Positions 54,763 through 64,000 of a DNA stretch of 64,000 bases are shown here, piece after piece. A program made the position numbers and the translations under genes. The stretch is taken from the NCBI GenBank assembly GCA_033064195.1, contig JARBJD010000285.1:1-64000 (forward strand). Direction: 5' to 3'. The stretch comes from Blattamonas nauphoetae. Taxonomy: Eukaryota; Preaxostyla; Oxymonadida. Below the pieces are notes generated by a model. That model was given only the letters and a program-made list of their open reading frames with translations, was not told the DNA's origin and did not search any database. Each line of letters starts with the position of its first letter. Positions within the stretch are counted from its first letter, which is position 1.

Positions 54763-54877
54763 TATGACATTCACGACACCATCTCGACCCGGAAGAATCA
54801 TCTCTGTGGAACCTTTGACTTATGACGACTTGGAGACTGAAGTGACGATCACCGTGTCAGGAATTTCGATTTTGAAG

Positions 54878-55070
54878 GAGTATGAAAGTCATAGTCACAA
54901 AGATCTGACCTTTCGATTCGCGTTTCTCACCCGTCAGGACACTATGATTTTTGTACTTCGCGTTTTTTGAAAATATGAAACATGACTATTGGCTAAATGA
55001 AGTGAAAATTTGACCAAAAACTTCAACAAGTGTAAAGGACCCGGCCCAAGCCTTTCTTGACAGGGCGATA
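54878..55070. mobile_element. Remnant terminus of the mariner family at 44174
   Basis: 'atgaaagtcatagt', 'gacactatga', 'gcgttttttgaaaata' and 'gaagtgaaaatt' follow in the same order and spacing as in the 46130-46320 terminal repeat, ending 'gggcgata'. Divergence is substantial, so this is an older solo end. Confidence 0.7.
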
Positions 55071-55352
55071 TGAGAAAAGTTTTGAAAACTTGGGAGCGTC
55101 CCCTGGCTCTCAAAATCAACTGGACAGATCATAAAAAACCTACCAATTTTGGGCACAGGTTGTCAAACTTTTGTGAGATACCCAGCTCCGTATTTCACAC
55201 CCGATTTCGGGAGTAATCATTTTGTTCCCTTTTCTTTCCATAAAAAGGAGTAATGTCTCGAATTAAATCTAAATAAACTTGAAAGGAAAATCTTTTCTGG
55301 AAGAATGAATTTGTCTCGAAATGTTGCGAGAGGATCCTTTGGTCATTTCATA

Positions 55353-56678
55353 GACCCTCCACAAAACCGGTTTTATTTATAAAACCGGTTTAATTCAGAC
55401 TACCTTTGTTCGAAGCGGACTCACCGGCAGTGTTACTAAGCAAGACTCACTAGCAACTGGTCACAGTATCTAGGAAATCTTCTACAGATAACCAATGTTT
55501 GGAACGTTTTTCGAAAGAATGGGTTGATTGATCAAGCAATCTCAATCACACGTAGTACACCCGAAAATCACAATACGTTTGCTGAATGATGACACTCTCT
55601 CAACTCTTCAAGGATTTAACCGAGTTTGGGATGTTTTTGATTCTCATTATCACCAACAGATGAACATGACAACTTCGAAGCCAAAACAAACTCAACATTC
55701 GGATCCTACATGATACATTCAGATTCTATCTGAACTGTCACAATTTTCAGAATATTCAAGATGGCACAATATTCTTCTTTATGGAAGCGAAAGGTCAGAA
55801 CCAGGATCTCCGACAAACGCTCACGAATTATCCTCAAGGAACGAATTTATGATCGCCCATCCTTCTAGCAAATTGTTGCATTGCTCAGAAATCAATCCTT
55901 TAATGTCACGTTCGCATCGACGTTGACATTACACACGATCACCAACATCACAAATTTGAACAAGGACAACAATCAACCCCATGCGGCTCCCTTTATCAGC
56001 ACAGGGTCTACTCTGCTTGTTGTACCGCTGAGGATGGAACAGCACGTTGCGCAACTGGTAGCTGCCGATCCACAGCGGACTCACACCTCGAAGAGGAAAA
56101 GGGTGGAAACAGATGCCGCAAGCATCACACAAATGTCGATAATAGGAAATAGTCAAGGAAGAATGGACATCGCAGGAAATGAAGGAGCAAAGTGACTGAC
56201 AAGACTCATTCACGACGGCACTTTTCATCAAACCAAAGATCATTCGATCACGCACCCTTTTGGACTGCTGATCCGTTGATGCCCTTTTCCAGTTATTGAA
56301 GAAGTGGCTAGAGTTTCTATTGACGATTAAAAAGCTGATGAAGAGCAAACTGCAAAGTTGAAAACAAAGATTCAAAATCGGCGATGATCATCTTTACCGT
56401 CAAGCAGAAGAGGACTCAACCGCAAATCTCGAGGAACAGGACAGTGTGAGAACGATTAAAGTCGAAATCACAGCCACCAACTTCGAAACCGGTTCGATTT
56501 CTGATTTGGATTACAGATTCATCACATTTTTCCATGAAATGTATCCATTTTCCATAAAATTTCATAGTTGGTGAGTCTAGAGGAAGTAATCTGAAAACAT
56601 TGCAGGACTATTGTACAAATTCTGGGCCTAGCCGAATAAAACCGGTTATTTATATTAAAACCGGTTTTGTGGAGGGTC
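55353..56678. mobile_element. 1.3-kb inverted-repeat element, TA-flanked
   Basis: Termini GACCCTCCACAAAACCGGTT on both ends with TA immediately outside (55351-55352 and 56679-56680). Each terminus contains two copies of the palindrome AAACCGGTTT. The interior has a 104-codon frame (55881-56195) with no transposase motif, so it is non-autonomous or decayed. Confidence 0.82.
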
Positions 56679-56680
56679 TA

Positions 56681-57366
56681 TCATGACGAGTGGCTGACAT
56701 GTGAATGGGAGAAGAGATGCAAAATGTGTGAGATGTCATGAAGCGTTCGGTTGATGAGAAAGGAAACAGATTCCGACTTGTGCAGCACAAAGTGTCGAAC
56801 ACAACATAAAGTGGTGAGTGTGAAGTAAAAACGGAAAGATTGAAGAAAACCAATCAAAATGCTGAAAATTGACGAAGAGAGTCGGGAAGTCCATACCCTC
56901 TTGTCCTAAAGTGCCGAGAAGAAGAAAGATCGTCCAAAACAGGATGAAAAAACGAAGAAGTGGACAAATATAATATAGAATGATCTCACCACTGTTCACC
57001 GATGGAGACTGTGACGAGAAAGAAGGGGGTCTTCAGAACGAGTCTGACGTGATGTAATGACCAGCAGAGACGTTTGCTTCGGATAAGTGAATTTTAGCTG
57101 CGATTGTGGTGGATGGTGACGTGGTATGCAGTGAAGTCTAAGAGAGCGAGTTGACACTTGCTCAACGAACTTCTTGCTTCAATAAGGTGAGAGTAAAGTG
57201 AGAGTGACGTGGGATGTGCCTTGGAGGTGTTGGAGAAATGAAGATGACTACGTATGTTTCCAACAGCTCGTACGATCTCAAAAGAACGAAAATGGTGGCA
57301 CCAGACTGTGACGTGTTCCAGCGTCCACCAATCCCAAATCAAGAGATGTCTGTTCCTTTCCTCTTC
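56681..57366. other. Intergenic region
   Basis: Short open frames only; no gene, RNA or repeat supported. Confidence 0.4.
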
Positions 57367-60300
57367 CTAACTTTCCTCCACTTGTTGCTTGTCAATCGCT
57401 GGCTTCCCCAACTCTATATCCAAATCCAGAAGCGACGAAATCTCGTCCAATGTTGGCCTCTCTTTCGGATCCAAATTGAGACAACTTCGGACAAGCTCGA
57501 TCTTCGATTCATTTGTCCAGGATCGCATGAGTGGGATCGTTCCCGTCCCGAGCTGTCGTTGAGCGTTTACCGCATCAACTTCCCCGAAGGGTACAAGACC
57601 AGTCTCCATTTCCCACAAGAGGAGGCCAAGACTAAAAACTGCCGCCTTGCTTGGGTCGATGTCCACTTTCCTGTCAGCCACTTCTGGTGCCATCCAGCGT
57701 TGCCTCTCGCTGAGTCGATTCGAGAACTGTTCATGCACTGATTGCGAGGGAATTGATGGATTGGTGACATGGTCGTCTGCGATTTGGGCATGGGTTCGGT
57801 ATGTATGGTAAAGTTCGGTTTGTATGGCACAAGTTCGGTATGTATGGCAAGGTTCGGAATGTATGGCACGAGTTTCCAATGACTGGCCAAGTGTCGGGAA
57901 GAGTGTCAGGTCGACTTTTTTCTTTTTTTCCCATTGATCCGTCGATTTCAAGACACTTTTCTCAAAATAGGAGAGAGAAATCAATGAATGTGATGTGAAT
58001 GTGAACAAATCGAACGGAATGGTACAGAATGACCATTTTAAAGGTGTTCAAAGTGAGTGGCAACCCCGATCTGGGCCACATCATCGACTTTGATAAACTC
58101 ATTTTAGTTTGTTTGTGGTCATCTTTATTTCTCACAATATGAAAATATGATTAATAAGAGATCAATGAGTGGTTAATTCGGCAGAAATTCGAGATTTATG
58201 AAGTGACGATGGCAAATTCTTTGCTAGAAAAAAGGAATGGGATTCTTTCTCGAGGATGTTGCACGTCACCGTTTTAACATATTGTATCGCCCTCAAAAAT
58301 CTATTTTCATGGTGTTCCTGAAATATTTGATGAATAGGAGCTGAAATGAGACATAAAAGTCAGATCATCACTCTCTTCAACAATTTCACAATTTTTTCTT
58401 TCCCATCACAGTATCCTATCATCGCATCGAGATCCTTGCTTTATACATCGTGTATAGGTGAAAACTTGACGTTGGGTGTCATAATCGGATTATATATCCG
58501 AAAAATCGACAAACATGAATGTGTCTTGTTTATCTATTTCTCCTCTGAGTACAAATCAATGTTTGTTGAAATTACATCATCTAATGCATAGGGGCCCTGT
58601 TCCCTCTATAGTGGTATTTTTGCTTTTTGGACTCTTCTATCCAGCTTGAAAAACAAAAAAGACATACATTCCGAACTGTGCCATACGTGCCGAACCCATG
58701 CCGCGATTTGAAAAAGAGGAATGTCTTGTTCATCCAGAAACACCCAAAGTGGCGACAGTTGGGTCAGAATCGGCATTTTTGGGTTATGTTTCGCAATCTG
58801 AGCAAGTCCTCCAGTGATCATTCTGAAAACATTTGGAGTATCAAGTGGTGGACTTCCCTTGTGCAGTCTGTTGTACAGCGTGTTGTTCACATTCACAGAC
58901 ACCTCAGTCAGCTCCGCTCCACATTTCACTCCCATTTTTGTCTTCCCTTCCGCCTGAAGTTGAGAACTCTTGTCGAGACAGTCTGTCACGTGAAGGAAGT
59001 CCTTCTTGGCCACAGCGTGTGACCCGATTGTGGTTGGGACGATGTGATGAAGCATGTTGTTTGTGTGGTCGGCGTTCAGAGCGATGATTCTCGGATCTTG
59101 TTCGTCGAATTTGGCAACATCCATTGGTTCTTGTTGATCAAGTTCTCGATTGTTTAACAAAGCTTCTTTTTCTTTCTTTGATTGTCTCTTTCTTCGACAG
59201 GTGATGACGATGATCAGAATGAGGAGGAGGACAACGACCACAGCAATCACTGGGATCAGCCAGACCATCATCTTCTTCGCTTGTTCAAGGGCCAGAATGA
59301 ACAAACACAGTGCTCGATTCTGTCTTCACAAGTGTGTACGTTGTTCCAGGAACTAATTCCGAATTCCCAGTCCCACTCCAAACTGACGCGGTGCACGCAA
59401 ATTTCTGATCTGAAATCCATTTGAAGGTCAGCTTCGTTTCAGCCGAAGTTCCCTCATTCTTCAACACGATCACGAGATCTGTCGAGGCACAATGAAGTCC
59501 AGTCACGGTGATCGTCACTTCAGTCTCCAAGTCGTCATAAGTCAAAGGTTCCACAGAGATGATTCTTCCGGGTCGAGATGGTGTCGTGAATGTCAGAACA
59601 GTGTCGATGTATTTCGCGGACGAGAGAGACACAATTCGATAAGTCTGATCGAAGGCGAGCTTGGGTGTTGGGTACAGAGAGATCGACAATGTTCCAATTG
59701 ACACATCTCCAGATCGGGTGAACGACATTTGAAGTGTAATCTTGTCTGAGTCGGTTTCTTTCCCAGCCACAACAGACGACAGACAAACAGTCAGTGTTGC
59801 ACTTCCAACTGGGATCTGATGTCCACTCAGTGTCAGCGTTGTCGTATTCAGATCGGTACCATTCACTTGAGAAGAAATCGAGAGAAGACGAGTGTGTTCA
59901 GGAACTGTGGTGAAGGTGATTCCAGAGTTGACAATCACTTTCTGATTTGACTGGTCTTTCACTTCGGTCACATCATATTTCGTGTTGTATCTCAAATTAC
60001 TCGATGGCGTTTTGTACAGTGTTTCTGTTGTCGTTGCTTTGGCTCCATTCGTATCGAATGTCAGAGTCAGTGTTGTTGTCGCTGATCCATTCACTGAAAG
60101 CGTCACAATATATGGTCCATTCTTCAGCACTCTTCCTTCCCATTTCAAATAGATATCTTTCTCGGCATTCAAGTGCGCAACTGATGCAACTTTCTCCAAT
60201 CTTGCAGATTCGACTGGCATCCTAAATGTCAGAGGTATATCGATGTATTTCGCGGACGAGAGAGACACAATCCGATAAGTCTGATCGAAGGCGAGCTTGG

Positions 60301-62218
60301 GTGTTGGGTACATTGCGATCGATACAGTTCCAGTCGAACTATCTCCTGATCGGGTGAATGACGCAGGAAGTGTAATCTTGTCTGAGTCAGTTTCTTTCCC
60401 AGCCACAACAGACGACAGAACAACTGTCAGTGTCGCACTTCCAGCTGCCACTTGATGGCCAGTCAGGGTGAGTACAGTTGAGTTCTTTCCAACTGAGTCC
60501 ACGGGACCAGACAACAAAAGCAGGCGAGTCGGTTCAGGAACGGTAGTGAATGTGATTCCAGAGTTGACAATCACTTTCTGATTGGACTTGTCTTTCACAC
60601 CTGTCACAACATATTTCGTGTTGTATTCCAGACCATTCGCTGCTGATTCGTAGAGTGTTTCACTTGTCGTTGACGTCGTTCCATCAGAATTGAAGGTCAG
60701 AGTCAGTGTCGTTGTCGACGATCCATTCACTGAAAGTGTCACTGTGTACGGTCCATTCGTCATCACACTTCCCTCCCAACTCAATCTGATCTCTTTCTCA
60801 GCATTCAAATGCTCAACTTTTGTGATTCTCTCCAATCGGCTCCGTTTACTTGGCATGCTCAGTGTCTTCACATGGTTGATCACAATGTCGGTCACAGATG
60901 CGGGCTTTGTGAAGGAAGTGATCGTGTACGTGTGTCCAGTGATCAGTTGCGGAGTGGGATAAAGATCAACTTTCATCGATCCAACTGTTTTCGAATCGAA
61001 CACAATTTCGGCATCGACATTCACTGTCTTACCAGATTCACTCAGAATCGTTGCGTCTGTCAATGACACAGCATAAGACCCGCTGGCCATGTTCTCTCCA
61101 TCGAAATGAATGGTTGTCGTGTTCAGATCGTCTCCATTGATGGCTGTTCCAACTGAAACCACACGGGCGAGCGGATCAATCACTTTGAACGTCATCCCAC
61201 CATTAAACACAAGCGAAGGGTGAACTGTTGATGTGGCTCCAATGATTTCGTAGGTTTCCCCTTGCTGAACTTTCGAAGTTCCATCTGCATTCCACATTTC
61301 CAGAACACCACTTCCTGTTTGATCTGTTTTGAAAGTCACTTCGAAAGTGTCGGTCTTTGTTGATTTGATGTTTTTGAAGGTGAGTGTGCAGGCGAGGGCA
61401 GCGGAGAAGTCAATCCCTTCGAAAGCAACAGTTACTTCAGTGTAAATTGAGTTGTATGTCAAGTCCTTGATTTTTTGTGATTCGAGGAGGTGCCACAGGC
61501 GTTCTGAAAGCGAGTGTTTTGTCGATGAATTTCGCGGACGATAGTGAAACAATCCGATAAGTCTGATCGAAGGCGAGCTTGGGTGTGTGTCCGACGCAAC
61601 GAGATTTGAAGTACATTTCGTGAATGACGAGTTCGAGGCGAGAAACGACCCGCACATGTTCACATCAGCGATGGCTGTTCCTGAAAAGTGGTTTGTGCTT
61701 TGTTCCACACCACATGAAACCAGAATCTGTCTTGCCCGAGGGAATAATCGTTGCGTTGTTTCAGGAGCGAGGCTGGATACATTTCGGAGAGAAGATTCAG
61801 TTAGTGTTATCATCGGTGAGGATACATCCGTAAAAAGCGAGTTGAGAACCCCAAAATCAAACAGCGGGCCTGTTCCGAGGTGGAGAAGAATGTCGTCCAG
61901 GTGAAGACCTGACCCAAACACAACATTCGTCACTGCGCTAAAACTATCCATGGACAAATCACGAGTGAATGAGCGTTGTTGTGAAGGCACGACGAGGCTG
62001 GTCAAAGGAGGCAGCGACATCACTCTTTCATTCAATCGTTCATACTTTGAGGAGAGAATTGAAAGCGAAGAGCTGCTAAATCCTCCTCCACTTGAAATCA
62101 ACAATGGTGACGATGAGCTTTCTGTGATGATCGTGCATTCTGACACCGAAAGCGTCGACGAGTCAACTTCGATCATCGCAAGCTTCTGTCCAATAACTTG
62201 GAAAATGAAGCTCTCCAT
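57367..62218 (-). CDS. Giant surface protein: beta-repeat ectodomain, membrane span, pseudokinase
   Basis: Host segments 62218-58703 and 57786-57367. The ectodomain has at least four Ig/IPT-like repeats, each about 95-110 residues with 'TLTLTFNSDGTTSTTSETLY', 'KVIVNSGITFTTVPEPTRLL' and 'PTPKLAFDQTYRIVSLSSAK'. The membrane span is WLIPVIAVVVVLLLILIIVI, followed by a basic stop-transfer. The cytoplasmic part is a degenerate kinase: MITGGLAQIAKHNPKMPIL, LSPLWVFLDEQDIPLFQIAD where HRD and DFG should be, then RWMAPEVADRKVDI and AVFSLGLLLWEMETGLVPFG. No lysine/HRD/DFG set survives, so it is a pseudokinase. Three disturbances: an out-of-frame repeat at 61480-61590, a frame change at about 59285-59304 just before the membrane span, and a 916-bp transposon in the kinase. 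The allele is probably inactive. Confidence 0.75.
57787..58702. mobile_element. GGCATG-family transposon, copy C (916 bp)
   Basis: 8-bp duplication GCGATTTG at 57779-57786 and 58703-58710; removing the insert and one copy rejoins the kinase frame (PLFQI-ADDHV). Ends GGCATGGGTTCGGTATGTAT and, from the right, GGCATGGGTTCGGCACGTAT, with about four tandem copies of 'agttcggtatgtatggca' inside the left end. Termini start with the same hexamer as copies A and B but the sub-repeat differs, so it is a separate subfamily. No transposase. Confidence 0.92.
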
Positions 62219-62271
62219 GGATAGAGACGTATTAAGGATGGAAGCAACGATAGTGGGTGCTCCTAGGGTAT

Positions 62272-63851
62272 TCGATACAGTCGGTCGGAATGTTGAGGAA
62301 TTTGTAACTCGTCATGTCAAACGTAAAACTGTAGAATTGCATTTTTCATCAAAAATGAAAAAAATGTCAAACCTCTGTCTGTCTCATGTGTCGACATTCG
62401 ATTATCTTTCAAAATTTCCATTCAAAATTCCATATCAAGATTTCTACATCATTGTTGAGCACATTCTTCAACTTTTTTCGTGATCGTGTGCTGAGAGAAT
62501 GAGGAGAGTATTCGATTGGAAAAAAGAAGACAACAAAGGACGATACCGGAACAACTCAGAGAAGACATAGGGTGCTGGGCGCATTCAAGGGTCTCGTACA
62601 ACCAGCTTGGGAAAAATGATGATCCAGTCGTGGAGGAAGAAAAGAGCGTATTTTCAAGGAATCAGAAAGCAGTGTACTATGCTTGATAAAAGAAGACAGT
62701 AGAAGAGAAATATCATGAAATCAAACCTAAATTTTTGATAGAGAATCAGAGAAAACACATCGTTTGGAAATCCGAAGAGCAAACCCATCTGACTTTACTA
62801 GACTCGATTCAAAATAGATTGTCCAAATTTCAAGAAGTCTGAGGGGAGCTTGTTGAACAGTGATACATAGATTTGATGATGTTCAATTCGGTTCGCATAT
62901 CCATTTTTGTCTCTCAAAGTTCCACCCACTCCGGTTTATCAACACGAGTGGAGACGACTTTCAACAGAATGAGAGATTTGCACTGATGTCTGGAAATAGT
63001 TTGTTTGCCATTTGCTTTCTTTGAAGTTGTACTTTCAAAGTTTGAGATGAAATCAGTGTCCGAATCGTACAGATTTCAGAAATTTACATTGTTGGTTGAC
63101 AAAATTATTAAGACGGCAAACCAAATACTTCCGGACATCAGTGCAAATCTCTCATTCTGTTGAAAGTCGTCTCCACTCGTGTTGATAAACCGGAGTGGGT
63201 GGAACTTTGAGAGACAAAAATGGATATGCGAACCGAATTGAACATCATCAAATCTATGTATCACTGTTCAACAAGCTCCCCTCAGACTTCTTGAAATTTG
63301 GACAATCTATTTTGAATCGAGTCTAGTAAAGTCAGATGGGTTTGCTCTTCGGATTTCCAAACGATGTGTTTTCTCTGATTCTCTATCAAAAATTTAGGTT
63401 TGATTTCATGATATTTCTCTTCTACTGTCTTCTTTTATCAAGCATAGTACACTGCTTTCTGATTCCTTGAAAATACGCTCTTTTCTTCCTCCACGACTGG
63501 ATCATCATTTTTCCCAAGCTGGTTGTACGAGACCCTTGAATGCGCCCAGCACCCTATGTCTTCTCTGAGTTGTTCCGGTATCGTCCTTTGTTGTCTTCTT
63601 TTTTCCAATCGAATACTCTCCTCATTCTCTCAGCACACGATCACGAAAAAAGTTGAAGAATGTGCTCAACAATGATGTAGAAATCTTGATATGGAATTTT
63701 GAATGGAAATTTTGAAAGATAATCGAATGTCGACACATGAGACAGACAGAGGTTTGACACTTTTTTCCTTTTTGATGAAAAATGCAATTCTACAGTTTTA
63801 CGTTTGACATGACGAGTTACAAATTCCTCAACATTCCGACCGACTGTATCG
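62272..63851. repeat. 1.58-kb palindrome
   Basis: Arms of about 719 bp (62272-62990 and 63134-63851) are near-perfect reverse complements around a spacer of about 143 bp. Small differences (for example a 1-bp shift and 'aaaaaaatgtca' versus 'ttgacactttttt') show it is not an exact fold-back copy. The arms hold only short open frames. No target duplication is evident at the outer ends. It could be a fold-back transposon, a local inverted duplication or an assembly fold-back. Confidence 0.9.
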
Positions 63852-64000
63852 GTTCCTGCCTGTCTTTCAGATTTGATGTGTCGGCGAGGCCAATATGACC
63901 AGAATGGACGAATAGAGTGTTGTTTCCTTCAAAATGAAGATGTTGAGACAAGATCCGAACTTGATCTCCATGAATCATCTCATTCTGCGAAAACCTGATG

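Larger units (their letters stand above)
51194..54858 (+). pseudogene. Truncated, chimeric duplicate of the surface-protein repeat region
   Basis: 51194-51267 is a direct copy of 50937-51010 (74 bp, the tail of the upstream gene). From 51264 to 51766 the sequence is nearly identical to the reverse complement of 59594-60096, encoding TLTLTFDTNGAKATTTETLY and KLAFDQTYRIVSLSSAKYID. It resumes at 54765-54858 (TFTTPSRPGRIISVEPL) after two nested transposons, then loses homology. The junction carries a short microhomology (AGTGAATGG). I treat it as a non-functional recombinant copy. Confidence 0.8.

Overview
This window is nuclear DNA from a small-genomed protist. The best match I can suggest is an oxymonad (Preaxostyla), very probably Blattamonas nauphoetae or a close relative. 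I base this on remembered protein style: helical ARM-like families with a 'SLVALVKAE' segment, giant beta-rich surface proteins ending in a membrane span and pseudokinase, and CDPK-free HS-type phosphatases. No database was searched. The standard code is used. Genes are short, intron-rich and on both strands. Introns are often only 35-60 nt and start with GTNTGT-like donors.

Layout. 0-2.7 kb: a CT-rich minisatellite, a hairpin element and an inverted duplication of the next gene's 5' end. 2.7-9.2 kb: a dual-specificity pseudophosphatase (+) and an eight-exon PHO80-like cyclin with a coiled-coil tail (-). 9.3-13.8 kb: an ARM-like gene and a PARG catalytic core (-). 13.9-20.5 kb: three tandem paralogues of a second helical family (-) plus a fragment of a fourth. 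20.9-23.0 kb: two unrecognised plus-strand genes. 23.9-28.8 kb: a paralogue of the 9.8-kb gene, with a 2.6-kb transposon inside one intron. 29-33.8 kb: an unrecognised gene end, a cyclin-fold gene, a seven-exon Rab-like gene with every nucleotide-binding motif eroded, and a coiled-coil/SPRY-like gene. 35.2-36.7 kb: an eight-exon p47/Shp1 (SEP-UBX) cofactor of Cdc48/p97. 37-41.5 kb: a broken Tc1 transposon, a 30-bp minisatellite and an ABCC-type transporter pseudogene. 43-62 kb: large surface-protein genes riddled with insertions. 62.3-63.9 kb: a 1.6-kb palindrome.

The most distinctive content is a set of inverted-repeat DNA transposons whose exact borders can be read because paralogous or interrupted host sequence gives the empty site. 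They include a family with termini GGCATG and 8-bp target duplications (three copies, two of exactly 670 bp); a 475-bp element sitting 4 nt before an exon, where its target duplication rebuilds the splice acceptor; a 2.6-kb element with an 8-bp duplication inside an intron; a 2.0-kb element with a 9-bp duplication that carries a coding-like cargo; an intact mariner with 353-bp inverted repeats; and a TA-targeting DD34E element nested in another element. Nearly all carry short tandem sub-repeats inside their terminal repeats. I recognised no retrovirus-like or Polinton-like element, no rRNA, no tRNA and no CRISPR.
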